Below are positions 9,559-18,625 of a DNA stretch of 64,000 nucleotides, piece after piece. The position numbers and the translations under genes are program-made. Each line of letters begins with the position of its first letter. The stretch's first letter is position 1. Origin of the DNA: Nitrospirota bacterium (GTDB taxonomy: Bacteria; Nitrospirota; Thermodesulfovibrionia; UBA6902); assembly GCA_016234115.1 (NCBI GenBank), contig JACRHD010000025.1:79049-143048 (forward strand). The letters run 5' to 3'. The notes under the pieces are model-generated. The model saw only the letters and a list, made by a program, of their open reading frames with translations. It had not been told where the DNA came from and searched no databases.

Positions 9559-11544
9559 ATGTGCGGCATAGCCGGAATATTTTCTCCAGATAATTTCCCC
9601 GGCAATCCCCATATTCGCAGGATGGCCGACACGCTAAGGCATCGCGGTCCCGATGACGAAGGCTATCTCGCGGCGGATTTGAAGGCAGGGTCAGTCCATC
9701 ATCTCACCGGAGATGACAGCAAGGTGGAAGACGCTCATATCGACAGCTTCAGAAGACCCGCCAATCTTTTCCTTTCCCACAGAAGACTCTCAATCATCGA
9801 CCCCTCCCCCGCAGGCCATCAGCCTATGTGTAACAGTGATAAAACCTTATGGATTGTCTACAACGGTGAGATTTATAACTACCTTGAGTTGAAAGCGGAA
9901 TTGAAAACGGCCGGCTATGACTTCAAGACCCATTCCGACACCGAGGTCCTTCTTGCCGCCTATGAAATGTGGGGCAAAGACTGCCTCAACAGATTCAACG
10001 GCATGTGGTCTTTTGTTATTTATGACAGGAGAAAAAACATCCTCTTCGGGGCAAGGGACAGGTTCGGCGTCAAGCCCTTTTATTACTATAAGGACAGGGA
10101 TTACTTTGTTTTTGCTTCCGAGATAAAGGCCCTGGTTTCACTCCCTTTTATAGAGAAGAAGATCAACGGAAACGCCGTATTCGATTACCTCGTCCTCGGT
10201 CTGCAGGAAAATGAGGAGGAGGGTTTTTTCAGGGGCGTCTTTGAGCTGCCGCCGGCCTTTGCGTTTGAGCTCGATCTGTCAAAAAATGATTTCAGGAAAT
10301 GGCGATATTACACCCTTGATTACGTCGATGCGTGGAGATCTTTTGATGAAGCCGGCTTCAATGAATATTCCGCCGGCTGCAGGGACCTAATCTTCAACGC
10401 GGTCAGGCTCCGGCTCCGTTCCGACGTCCCTGTCGGCTCGTGTCTCAGCGGCGGGATAGACAGCTCAAGCATTGTGTGCGTCATCAACAGCCTCCTTGAA
10501 AGAGAAAAATTCGAGCAGGTCGGGGAGAGACAGAAGGTATTTACCGCAAGCTATGACGACAAGGCCATCGATGAGAGCGATTGGGCAAAGACAGTGGTGG
10601 ACAAAACCAGGACCGCCTGGTTTCAGGTGTTCCCGAAGTCCTCTGAGCTGATGGATGACCTTGAAGACCTGGCCTATTCGCAGGACATACCTTTCGGGAC
10701 GACGAGCATCTACGCGCAATACAGGGTCATGAAACTCGCGCGTGAAAACGGCGTGACCGTCCTGCTGGACGGTCAGGGCGGCGACGAGTTGTTCACGGGA
10801 TACACGGGATACTACGCGGCCTTCTTTTTCGAAATGCTGAGGAACCTCGACGTCGCGTCTTTTTTAAGGGAGAAAGAGGGGCTGAAGAATTCTCCGGTCA
10901 CCATGAAATTCATTCTCGCGTCTTTATTGAAACGCTCTGCAAAATCCGTCATGCCTCCGGTAATCAGGGAAAAGCTGAAGTCAGCATATCACGGAATGAA
11001 AAACGGCAGCAAATATCTCAATGATGATTTCCGGCAGGCGAACAAAGACAGGCCGGCTTCATCCGGCGACAGACCGGCGTCGCTCAACGCCGAGCTCCAT
11101 GAATTGATGTGCAGGACCAATCTCAAGAACCTCCTGCGGTACGAAGACAGGAATTCGATGCGCTTTTCCATTGAATCAAGGACGCCCTTTGCCGACGACA
11201 TTAATCTGATCGAGTACCTTTTCAGGGTCCCCTCCGTTTACAAGATACACAACGGCTGGAGCAAGTATATCCTGCGCGAATCCATGAAGGGCATAATACC
11301 CGACAGGACCAGATTGAGAAAAGACAAACTCGGCTTCTCCACGCCGGAGCACCGCTGGCTGAACGATAATAAGGACGAGCTCTCAGGTTATATCGGTGCG
11401 GACCTGGACGGATTTATAGACACAAAACAGCTTTGCCGGGACTGGGACGTAATCCTGCAAAACCACACCGGCTTCGACGCGACCAATATCTGGAAGATTA
11501 TAAATCTCGGCGTCTGGAAGAAGGCATTCGGGCTGCAGCGATGA
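9559..11544 (+). CDS. asnB: Asparagine synthase (glutamine-hydrolysing) family amidotransferase 2
   Basis: A 661-residue second AsnB homologue. Nucleophile Cys2 (MCGIAGIF), glutaminase motifs RHRGPDDEG and NGEIYNY, and the pyrophosphatase loop SGGIDSS at 298-304 are all intact. It differs widely from copy 1: it has a long insertion at about 40-70 and a different C-terminal end, so this is not a recent duplication. Two such enzymes in one glycan locus suggest amidated sugars or amino-acid decoration of the polymer; this is inference. Its stop overlaps the next start in an ATGA at 11541-11544. Confidence 0.9.
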   Translation: MCGIAGIFSPDNFPGNPHIRRMADTLRHRGPDDEGYLAADLKAGSVHHLTGDDSKVEDAHIDSFRRPANLFLSHRRLSIIDPSPAGHQPMCNSDKTLWIVYNGEIYNYLELKAELKTAGYDFKTHSDTEVLLAAYEMWGKDCLNRFNGMWSFVIYDRRKNILFGARDRFGVKPFYYYKDRDYFVFASEIKALVSLPFIEKKINGNAVFDYLVLGLQENEEEGFFRGVFELPPAFAFELDLSKNDFRKWRYYTLDYVDAWRSFDEAGFNEYSAGCRDLIFNAVRLRLRSDVPVGSCLSGGIDSSSIVCVINSLLEREKFEQVGERQKVFTASYDDKAIDESDWAKTVVDKTRTAWFQVFPKSSELMDDLEDLAYSQDIPFGTTSIYAQYRVMKLARENGVTVLLDGQGGDELFTGYTGYYAAFFFEMLRNLDVASFLREKEGLKNSPVTMKFILASLLKRSAKSVMPPVIREKLKSAYHGMKNGSKYLNDDFRQANKDRPASSGDRPASLNAELHELMCRTNLKNLLRYEDRNSMRFSIESRTPFADDINLIEYLFRVPSVYKIHNGWSKYILRESMKGIIPDRTRLRKDKLGFSTPEHRWLNDNKDELSGYIGADLDGFIDTKQLCRDWDVILQNHTGFDATNIWKIINLGVWKKAFGLQR

Positions 11545-12743
11545 AAAACATCCTGATGATCTCCTATCACTTCCCTCCTGAAAACAGCGGGGGCGTCGGC
11601 AGGCCGTATTCCCTTTACAAGTACCTGCCGGGCAGCGGATACAGGGTCATCGTTATTACCCAATCTCTTTACGGCAGGCTGCCTGATGAAAGCCATATCT
11701 ACAGATTTGACGCGGAGTGGAGAAAATCAGCGCTCTTCACCGGGAAGGGGATTTCCAAGGTCTTTTCAAAGCTTCTTTACGTCGCGGGCCTCGTCCCCGT
11801 CAATAATAATTTCTGGACGGAGAATGTGCTTAGAGGCGCCGATGATATTTTAATGAAGCATAAGCCCGCCCTGATTTACGCCACTTATCCTCCCGTTCAC
11901 GGGCTTGCCCTGGGCCTGAGGCTGAGCAGGGAAAATAATGTCCCCATGATTTCCGAATTCCGTGACGGGTTCCTTTTTGAGCCGGTGCTCAACCTCAATC
12001 CCCGTCAGAAGCGCCTGATGACAAGGTTCGAGGAAGATACCGTTAAACAGTCCTCCGCCGTCATAACCATCGGGGAAAACCTCTCGGAGTATTTCAGTCG
12101 TAAATACAAAAAAAAAGACGTTTACACGGTCCACAACGGCTTTGACAGGGATGATTTCGCTCTCTCAGCCGGAGACGGCAGGGTGTCGAAATGCAGGATC
12201 GTCCATTTCGGGGCCATCAATTTTTCAAGGAAAAGAAGCATCACGAATCTCCTGAAGGCAGTCAGGAGATTGAAGGATGAAAATAAAATCTCCGGGGATA
12301 ATTTTGAATTGTCTTTCATAGGGCGCTATACATCGGAAGAAAGGGATTTGATTGACGGTCTGGCGCTGGGCGACGTCATAAACCTCCATGGGCCGATGGA
12401 CAAGTCCGCCGGCTTTAAAAAAATATCATCGGAATACAAATACCTGCTGTTTTTCGGGGTCGAGGGAGAGACCTCGGTAATATCAAGCAAACTCCCTGAA
12501 TATCTGAACCTGCAAAAACCCATCATGGGTATTTGCAGGGGGAATGAAGCCGAGCGGATAATCAAACGGACCGGGACCGGGGAAGTCTTTGATTTTGATG
12601 AAGGGTCGATCTACAGCGCGTTTCTCAAATGTCTTGACGGCAATCTGTTTTTCCGTCCCAACAGCAATGAAATCGAAAAGTTCGACAGGCAGCGCCAGTC
12701 CCGCCGGATAGCGGAGATAATCGACAGGACGCTGAAGTCATGA
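11541..12743 (+). CDS. Glycosyltransferase, GT-B fold (GT4-like)
   Basis: The start is placed at ATG 11541, which overlaps the asnB stop and gives the conserved opening MKNILMISYHFPPENSGGVG; a longer frame upstream would only duplicate asnB sequence. The resulting 400-residue protein has the N-terminal glycine-rich acceptor loop, PVHGLALGLRLSR and ISEFRDGF in the first domain, and VVHFGAINFSRKRS-type second-domain sequence. PEYLNLQKPIMGICRGNEAE is the donor-site helix region. It is probably one of the chain-building transferases of this locus. Confidence 0.8.
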   Translation: MKNILMISYHFPPENSGGVGRPYSLYKYLPGSGYRVIVITQSLYGRLPDESHIYRFDAEWRKSALFTGKGISKVFSKLLYVAGLVPVNNNFWTENVLRGADDILMKHKPALIYATYPPVHGLALGLRLSRENNVPMISEFRDGFLFEPVLNLNPRQKRLMTRFEEDTVKQSSAVITIGENLSEYFSRKYKKKDVYTVHNGFDRDDFALSAGDGRVSKCRIVHFGAINFSRKRSITNLLKAVRRLKDENKISGDNFELSFIGRYTSEERDLIDGLALGDVINLHGPMDKSAGFKKISSEYKYLLFFGVEGETSVISSKLPEYLNLQKPIMGICRGNEAERIIKRTGTGEVFDFDEGSIYSAFLKCLDGNLFFRPNSNEIEKFDRQRQSRRIAEIIDRTLKS

Positions 12744-12773
12744 AGGCATGAAGATATTTCACGGCAAGGCCGC

Positions 12774-13673
12774 ATGAGGACCTCTACCCTGCCATTAGAC
12801 GGTCCCCCTGTTCAAAGGGCCGCGGTATTCGCCCATTTCGACGTCGACGGCAGGATAGACGATTATGTCGTTTATCTCCTGAAGAATATCAGGGAGGCCT
12901 GCGTGAGCGTCGTCTTTGTTACGACCTCCGACCCCGGCAAACAGGAAATCTCAAGAATCGAAGGCTTATGTGAAAAGGTCATTGTCAGAAAAAATGAAGG
13001 ACATGATTTCATGAGCTACAAACATGGATTGTCCGTACTGGACAAAGATAAATATGATGAGATCGTCCTGTGCAACGACAGCGTCTACGGACCGCTCTTT
13101 CCCCTCGGGGACGTATTCAATAAGATGAGGGACAGCGAGTGCGATTTCTGGGGAATAACGGAAAACACCGATCTGGCCTACCATATCCAGAGCTATTTTA
13201 TCGCCTTTAAAAGGAAGGTCATCCGGTCGGCGTCGTTCGGGGATTTCTGGCGGAATGTCTCTGTTGAAAACGACAAATCCTCTGTCATAGAAAAATATGA
13301 AGTAGGGTTGACCCGCTTTCTGGTCGAAGCAGGATTCGTCCCTGACGCGTATATCAGGATCAGGAACTCCCTGTTTAAAACCCTTCAGATAAAAATGGCC
13401 CATATGTCGATTGAAAACTATACCGATATATTTAAAATACTTGCGCGCCGTCTGAAAAACAGGTCGGCCCTGGGCGTCAACCCCACCCGTTTTTACTGGA
13501 AGAAACTGATAGCAGAATATAACATGCCTTTCATAAAGATAGACATCCTGCGCGACGGCTTCAGGAATATAGACACCGGGGACCACCTTAGCGTCCTAAG
13601 CAAAACAGATTACAATACCGGCCTCATATATAAGCACCTGGAGAGAGTAAGGGGTCGTTATACGGCAAAATGA
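12774..13673 (+). CDS. Rhamnan synthesis F (RgpF)-like protein
   Basis: A 299-residue protein matching the RgpF-type family of polysaccharide biosynthesis: AVFAHFDVDGRIDDYVVYLL near the N-terminus, VRKNEGHDFMSYKHGL, then LCNDSVYGPLFPL and CDFWGITEN. RgpF proteins act in building rhamnose-containing cell-surface polysaccharides and behave as glycosyltransferases. The start at 12774 lacks a strong ribosome-binding site. The 3' end overlaps the next gene in an ATGA. The presence of this family suggests, but does not prove, that the polymer contains deoxyhexose. Confidence 0.75.
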   Translation: MRTSTLPLDGPPVQRAAVFAHFDVDGRIDDYVVYLLKNIREACVSVVFVTTSDPGKQEISRIEGLCEKVIVRKNEGHDFMSYKHGLSVLDKDKYDEIVLCNDSVYGPLFPLGDVFNKMRDSECDFWGITENTDLAYHIQSYFIAFKRKVIRSASFGDFWRNVSVENDKSSVIEKYEVGLTRFLVEAGFVPDAYIRIRNSLFKTLQIKMAHMSIENYTDIFKILARRLKNRSALGVNPTRFYWKKLIAEYNMPFIKIDILRDGFRNIDTGDHLSVLSKTDYNTGLIYKHLERVRGRYTAK

Positions 13674-14641
13674 CCGGAATGGATTTTTCCATAGTAATAG
13701 TAAACTACAACACCAGGGAGTTGCTGAAGGATTGTCTGCGCTCCATCTACCGGTCAGGGGAGGATGAGATATACGAGGTCGTCGTAGTGGACAACAATTC
13801 GTCGGACGGAAGCGCGGAGATGGTACGCGACGAGTTCCCCCGTACAAGGCTCATCATCAATGAGTCGAATCTTGGATTTGCGGGCGGTTGCAATAAGGGC
13901 ATAACACTCAGCCGGGGAAGATATATCATACTTCTTAACAGCGATACGGAGATGCTCCCCCGTTCTCTTGAGAGATTGAAAGTGTTCCTCGACAGCGAGC
14001 GCGCCGGACCTGAAACCGGGATCATAGGGTGCAGGATCCTGAATCCCGACGGGTCGCTTCAATTTTCCGTCGGCAAATTCCCTTCTTTATGGTCCACCGT
14101 CACGGACATGTTAAGACCTTGCCATAAAAGAAAATATTGTCTCGCGGGATATGATACGGCGCATGAGGCCGACTGGGTCACGGGGGCCTTTATCGCCATT
14201 GACAGGCGTGTCGTTGAGGATGTAGGGGGCTTCGACGAGCGGTTTTTTATGTATTATGAAGAAGTAGACTGGTGTCTGCGCGCAAAAAAAAGGGGCTGGA
14301 AGGTCTTTTATTTCCCGCACGTCTCCATCATTCACAAGACCCCGCATGCGGCAAAAAAGCACAATATAAGCCTTAAGGTGGCGCAGGAAGTGCGCCGCAG
14401 TCATCTTTACTATTTCAGAAAAAACCATCGCACCCTCAGCTTTATCTCGCTCTCGGCGGCAACGCTGGTCCTCTTGTCCATTGACGTGCTGAAGTGGTAC
14501 ACGGCTTTTTACATCGACAAAAAAGTCCGGCAGGACCGGCTGGCAAGATGCAGGTCGCTTCTTGCAAACGTCTGGCGCACCTTCCTGGAGCTGAGCCGAT
14601 GTCGGATGGGCCCTGTAAAGACGGGGAACATCCCTAAATGA
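13670..14641 (+). CDS. Glycosyltransferase family 2
   Basis: A 323-residue GT-A enzyme. FSIVIVNYNTRELLKDCL starts the Rossmann-like domain, VVVDNNSSDGS binds the nucleotide, and LLNSDTE is the metal-binding DXD-type motif. GFDERFFMYYEEVDWCLRAK is the conserved catalytic-base region seen in bacterial rhamnosyltransferases. A hydrophobic stretch near residues 255-270 (LSFISLSAATLVLLSIDVL) may be a membrane-associating helix. Coupled to the RgpF-like gene by a 4-bp overlap. Confidence 0.85.
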   Translation: MTGMDFSIVIVNYNTRELLKDCLRSIYRSGEDEIYEVVVVDNNSSDGSAEMVRDEFPRTRLIINESNLGFAGGCNKGITLSRGRYIILLNSDTEMLPRSLERLKVFLDSERAGPETGIIGCRILNPDGSLQFSVGKFPSLWSTVTDMLRPCHKRKYCLAGYDTAHEADWVTGAFIAIDRRVVEDVGGFDERFFMYYEEVDWCLRAKKRGWKVFYFPHVSIIHKTPHAAKKHNISLKVAQEVRRSHLYYFRKNHRTLSFISLSAATLVLLSIDVLKWYTAFYIDKKVRQDRLARCRSLLANVWRTFLELSRCRMGPVKTGNIPK

Positions 14642-14675
14642 CATTCACCCGCCGAAAAACCCTGAAGGCCCTTTT

Positions 14676-15848
14676 TTGAAGACCGCCGTAATCCATGAAT
14701 GGCTCGTAAATTACGCGGGCTCCGAGCGCGTCCTTGAGCAGATCATTAATTTGTTTCCGGACGCGGAGCTCTTCTGCCAGGTCGACTTTCTGACTGAAGA
14801 TGAACGATGGTTCATATTGAACAAGAAGGCGAGGACGTCTTTTATCCAGAAGCTGCCCTTCGCGAAAACCGCATACCGCAATTACCTGCCGCTGATGCCT
14901 CTCGCCGTCGGAAGGTTTGACCTTGCGGGTCATGACCTGATCATCTCGAACTCCCATTCCGTGGCAAAGGGCGTAAAGAAGAGGCCCGGGCAACTGCATA
15001 TCTGTTACTGCCATACGCCCATGCGCTACGCCTGGGACTTGCGCGACCAGTACCTGAGGGAGACGGGTCTGGACTCCGGCCTCAAGGGCGCTTTTGTGAA
15101 ATTCACGCTTGACCGCATCAGAAAATGGGATTTCAGTGTCGCGCAAAGGGTCGATCACTTCGTTGCCAATTCACACTACATCAGGGACAGGATAAAACGC
15201 GCGTACGGCAGGGACGCGACGGTCATCTATCCGCCCGTCGATATCGACAGTTTTAAATTGGGCGGCGGAAAAGAAGACTACTTTCTTGCCGTGTCCAGGA
15301 TGGTCCCCTACAAAAAGATGGACCTGATTGTCGACGCCTTTTCACAATTGGGCCTCCCCCTTGTCGTCATAGGCGATGGCCCCGATTTCGGGAAAGTCAG
15401 GAGCGCGGCAAAAAAGAATATCGAGTTTTTAGGCCATCAGGAAGGCGGCGAACTGGTGAAATACATGCAGAAGGCGCGGGCGCTTATTTTTGCGGCAGAA
15501 GAGGATTTCGGGATTGTCCCGGTCGAGGCCCAGGCCTGCGGGACGCCTGTTATCGCGTATGGAAAAGGCGGTGTATTGGAAACGGTAGCACCGTTTGCAG
15601 GGGCGAACGGCCGTTCGCCCCTACAGAGTCGGCGGTCAGCGATTTCGGCAAAGCCTACCGGCGTCTTTTTCCATGAACAAACACCGGAAGCATTAATTAA
15701 TGCCGTAGCCACATTCATAAAATTAGAAGATAAGTTTAATCCTCATGAAATAAGAAAAAATGCGGAGAGGTTCAGCATAGAAAGGTTCAGAAGGGAATTC
15801 AGAGACTTCACGGAAAAGGTCTGGAGACGATCTTTGACAAGACCCTGA
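14676..15848 (+). CDS. Glycosyltransferase family 4, TTG start, in-frame palindrome insert
   Basis: A 390-residue GT4 enzyme. The only start giving the family opening (MKTAVIHEWLVNYAGSERVL) is TTG 14676. FLAVSRMVPYKKMDLIVDAF, VVIGDGPDF and AAEEDFGIVPVEAQACGTPV are the classic donor-domain motifs, the last including the E-x7-E pair. Between KGGVLETV and PTGVFFHEQTPEAL, where relatives run almost straight through, there are about 20 extra residues encoded by a GC-rich palindrome (15596-15625) and flanking bases. The insert keeps frame and falls in a surface loop near the donor site, so the enzyme may still work. Confidence 0.85.
   Translation: MKTAVIHEWLVNYAGSERVLEQIINLFPDAELFCQVDFLTEDERWFILNKKARTSFIQKLPFAKTAYRNYLPLMPLAVGRFDLAGHDLIISNSHSVAKGVKKRPGQLHICYCHTPMRYAWDLRDQYLRETGLDSGLKGAFVKFTLDRIRKWDFSVAQRVDHFVANSHYIRDRIKRAYGRDATVIYPPVDIDSFKLGGGKEDYFLAVSRMVPYKKMDLIVDAFSQLGLPLVVIGDGPDFGKVRSAAKKNIEFLGHQEGGELVKYMQKARALIFAAEEDFGIVPVEAQACGTPVIAYGKGGVLETVAPFAGANGRSPLQSRRSAISAKPTGVFFHEQTPEALINAVATFIKLEDKFNPHEIRKNAERFSIERFRREFRDFTEKVWRRSLTRP
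15596..15625. repeat. REP-like GC-rich palindrome inside a coding sequence
   Basis: A near-perfect inverted repeat centred at 15610/15611, with arms reading AGGGGCGAACGG and its complement. It belongs to the same structural class as the palindromes near 17590, 28117 and 51401 (core GGGCG...CGCCC flanked by TA or GTA and TAC). Here it interrupts a glycosyltransferase gene without breaking the frame. Confidence 0.8.
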
Positions 15849-15924
15849 AAAGTTTCTCCCGTGAAATCAGGAAATTTTGTGACTTCATTGAAGGCAAGGC
15901 CGGATAAGTCGACTATGCTATAAC

Positions 15925-15955
15925 AAAAAAGGGGCCGTTTCCGGCCCCTTTTTTT
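15925..15955. terminator. Rho-independent terminator, bidirectional
   Basis: A stem GGGGCCG / CGGCCCC with a 4-nt loop, preceded by A6 and followed by T7. It therefore works on either strand, between the convergent glycosyltransferase (+) and DUF5666 lipoprotein (-) genes, and marks the end of the polysaccharide cluster. Confidence 0.9.
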
Positions 15956-15983
15956 ATTTATGTGACTGATACCCCGTCAATCG

Positions 15984-17390
15984 TTAATCCTCGATTTCAG
16001 CCTCTGTTATTGCCATTGAATTTGTCGCGGGGTCGAACTTCCCTCTGACCTTCACGATTGTGCCGCCGGTTGCCGCCGGCGTAACAGTTGAAAAGAAGGC
16101 CTGCGAAGAGACGGCCGCGTCATCGTCACCCATCATCCCGGCCCCGGCCATGTTGCAGTTGATGCCCATGATCGTGAGGCTGGTCCCTGTCTCCGCCTCA
16201 ACTCCGGACTGAAGGACATCGTCGCCGCCCTGGCTGTTTCCTGCGTTCCGGACCTCATCGGCGATTATTGTTCCCGACTTGTCCACGAACCCGCGCACCT
16301 CTACCCGCAATGCGCCTGCAACATCGGCGTCAATTTCGGTCAGGTCGTCGATTTTAACGTCCTTTCCCATCATCGTGATCTTCCTGTTCGCAAGGTCCAT
16401 GGTCATATCATCGGTGATCATGCGGACCGCGTCACGCTTGAACTTGATCTCCCTCGCCTGGATCACGCCCCCGACCATGTTGCCCTCGGCTTCAACGGCC
16501 ACTCCGTTTGCGAGGTCGATAGACGAGCCGCCCTTGAAATCGGCGCCCGAGGCGTCCACATCGACTGCTCCGACTTTAAATGTATCTCCCCCGGCGAATC
16601 CGATGACCAACCCCTCTACCTCCGCTTCCTCATTCTCGGCTGGCTCGAATTCGACATCTTCGATGTCCTCAAGCTCGACCTTGGTCGCGACGAGGACGCC
16701 GCCCGCGTCCAGGCCACCTTCAACCTCGACAAAATCGCCGTCTTTAAGGGCCGTTCCCGCAGGATCAATAGTTGCTCCGGCAAAATTTACCTGCTGACCG
16801 CCGACTGAAAACGTATCGCCGGCCAGGCCGGATATCGTTCCCTTCATCTCAGCCTCGTTCGGCACGCCGGCTTCGATGCGTGTCGCGTGCACGCCGTTAA
16901 CGTCCTCCTGACCGTGCACTTCCACTACGTCTCCCGGGTTGATGGCGGCAAGACTTGCTCCGTTGGCAAAAACGGTGAGATCATCCACGATCACCTTATG
17001 GGCAAGGACCGTCAACGTCGGCGGATCGGCAAGCGTATCTTTCGCGCTGACGACCCCCTGAAGCGAGTCCTCGGCCTCTACCAGCTCAGCCGTGCCTGTA
17101 ACTCCGTCATCATTAATTTGCCCTTTTACGTGCACCTGCATTCCGTCGTGAAGCCCGGCCTCGGCTCCGGGGTTGTCATCGATTGTAATTGAAGCGCCTG
17201 CTGCGTTGAACCTCACGCCATTAACAATTACGCTTCCCTTTGTCATCGTGCCCGTGCTTACGACAGCCTTGGGTCCCGCGCCGCCTGCTCCTGCGTCGTT
17301 GCCCCCGCCGCCGCCTCCTCCGCAGGACAGCGTCACAAGCGGAAGCGCCAGCAACAGGACCAGTATCCTTTCAAATATTTTTCCCTTCAT
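15984..17390 (-). CDS. DUF5666 repeat lipoprotein
   Basis: The start is set at 17390, where a strong AAAGGAGG lies 8 bases upstream; an upstream in-frame ATG lacks one. The 468-residue product has a signal peptide, a lipobox ending VTLSC, then a run of seven Gly and an Ala/Gly linker. The rest is a series of ~60-residue beta repeats of the DUF5666 type, each with the pattern D-G-(D/M)-x-V-x-V-(H/E)-G followed by A-x-x-(I/V)-E. The protein is strongly acidic. Function is unknown; the repeats resemble small OB-like barrels exposed on the envelope. A consensus-like promoter lies at 17513-17540, leaving a leader of about 115 nt. Confidence 0.8.
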   Translation of the reverse strand: MKGKIFERILVLLLALPLVTLSCGGGGGGGNDAGAGGAGPKAVVSTGTMTKGSVIVNGVRFNAAGASITIDDNPGAEAGLHDGMQVHVKGQINDDGVTGTAELVEAEDSLQGVVSAKDTLADPPTLTVLAHKVIVDDLTVFANGASLAAINPGDVVEVHGQEDVNGVHATRIEAGVPNEAEMKGTISGLAGDTFSVGGQQVNFAGATIDPAGTALKDGDFVEVEGGLDAGGVLVATKVELEDIEDVEFEPAENEEAEVEGLVIGFAGGDTFKVGAVDVDASGADFKGGSSIDLANGVAVEAEGNMVGGVIQAREIKFKRDAVRMITDDMTMDLANRKITMMGKDVKIDDLTEIDADVAGALRVEVRGFVDKSGTIIADEVRNAGNSQGGDDVLQSGVEAETGTSLTIMGINCNMAGAGMMGDDDAAVSSQAFFSTVTPAATGGTIVKVRGKFDPATNSMAITEAEIED

Positions 17391-17512
17391 GATAATCCTC
17401 CTTTGCTCCCCGTGCGGAGAGCTCTTTGATTTGTTTTTTATCATTAGATACCCATCTCTCTTTCAACTTTCTCAGGGTAAGAGAAACGGACATCCATGAT
17501 TTCTTAATTTAA

Positions 17513-17540
17513 ATTGTATCGCAAAAAAACGGGTTGTCAA
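17513..17540 (-). promoter_or_regulatory. Sigma-70-type promoter for DUF5666 lipoprotein
   Basis: On the minus strand, TTGACA (17540-17535), a 16-bp spacer and TACAAT (17518-17513). Near-consensus and correctly oriented toward the gene starting at 17390. Confidence 0.7.
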
Positions 17541-17572
17541 CCAGGCACGTGGAGAGTCCGGAGGTTAAGGCA

Positions 17573-17606
17573 GGGCAGGGGCGGATTTCAAACCCGCCCT
17601 ACTGAA
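17573..17606. repeat. Imperfect REP-like palindrome
   Basis: An imperfect inverted repeat with arms resembling GGGGCGG and CCCGCCCT, ending in CCCTACTG. Same general class as the palindromes at 15596 and 51387. It lies between the K+ channel 3' end and the lipoprotein promoter. Confidence 0.55.
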
Positions 17607-17623
17607 AACACTGACAGGAAAGG

Positions 17624-18625
17624 TCAGACGCCCACCAGTTCCTCGAGCGCCTTCAAATGTCTCGTCTCGCCCATGGCCACAAGGGTATCGCCCTTTCTTA
17701 TCACGCTGGTAGACTTCGGATTGAATTCCATCTCCCCTGTTTCCCTCTTTATGGCCACTACGATAATACCGAGGTCCTTTCTTATCCCGCATTCGTCGAG
17801 GGTCTTGTCCACAATGCAGGAGTCCCCCTTTACCCTGACCTCCTCCATCTGCAATTCGATATTTCCGCTCTTTGTGGCGAACTCGATGAAATCGACGACA
17901 GCGGGCTTCAGAATCGTATGGGCTATCCTCAGTCCTCCGATGAAATAAGGAGAAACGACATTGTCCGCCCCAGCCCTGAAGAGTTTCTGTTCCGCCCCCT
18001 CATCGCTGGCCCTCGCCACGATCCGGAGCTTTGGATTGAGCCCCCTTGCGGACAACACGACATACAGATTGTCCGCGTCGGTGGAAAGCACGGAGATCAG
18101 CCCTCTCGCCTTCTCAATACCGGCTTCCTTCAGTACAATGTCCTGAGTCGCGTCTCCCTGCACCGACAGGACGTCTTTATCAAGGGAAGAGAAGACCTCC
18201 GGTCCTTTTTCAATAATAACGAAGGGGGCATTGTACTGCGACAGTTCCCTGCATATTATCCTCCCCATCCTGCCGTAGCCGCATACGATGTAATGATTAT
18301 CCAGCTTCTCAATTTTCTTGCTCAATTTTCTCCTCCCTAAAATTTCTCTTATCTCGCCCTCAAGGAGTATCTTCGCGCCAACACTCAGCGAATATAACAT
18401 TGTCCCTACCCCGGTCAATATCAGGACGGTGGTAAATGCCCTTCCGGTCTTTGACAGCGCATGCACCTCCATGTACCCGACGGTCGTAAGGGTAATGACG
18501 GTCATGTAGAAAGAATCAAACAGGTCCCATCCTTCCACAAGCGAATATCCAAAGGTCCCGAACGATATGACCCCGAGGATAAGGGCGGTCAAAAGTATTA
18601 TCTCCTGTTTCTTTATCATGGTCAA
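17624..18625 (-). CDS. Two-TM potassium channel with TrkA (RCK) domain, atypical filter
   Basis: A 333-residue protein: two membrane helices (about 8-28 and 65-88) around a pore loop, then a regulator-of-K-conductance module. This consists of a TrkA-N Rossmann domain beginning HYIVCGYGRMGRIICREL and a TrkA-C domain ending GDTLVAMGETRHLKAL. It should be a ligand-gated K+ channel of the inner membrane. The selectivity filter reads TVGYM rather than TVGYG. The start is TTG 18625, overlapping the upstream stop as TTGA, or ATG 18619; neither has a clear ribosome-binding site. It follows the CCA-adding enzyme in the same direction and is probably co-transcribed. Confidence 0.85.
   Translation of the reverse strand: MTMIKKQEIILLTALILGVISFGTFGYSLVEGWDLFDSFYMTVITLTTVGYMEVHALSKTGRAFTTVLILTGVGTMLYSLSVGAKILLEGEIREILGRRKLSKKIEKLDNHYIVCGYGRMGRIICRELSQYNAPFVIIEKGPEVFSSLDKDVLSVQGDATQDIVLKEAGIEKARGLISVLSTDADNLYVVLSARGLNPKLRIVARASDEGAEQKLFRAGADNVVSPYFIGGLRIAHTILKPAVVDFIEFATKSGNIELQMEEVRVKGDSCIVDKTLDECGIRKDLGIIVVAIKRETGEMEFNPKSTSVIRKGDTLVAMGETRHLKALEELVGV

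Noticed and set aside
12966..13586. Long reverse-strand frame opposite the RgpF-like gene
   Set aside because: It is the complement of a well-supported coding sequence, with low-complexity translation and no ribosome-binding site.
16279..16797. Ser/Thr-rich frame opposite the DUF5666 gene
   Set aside because: Composition reflects the complement of repeated acidic codons; no independent support.
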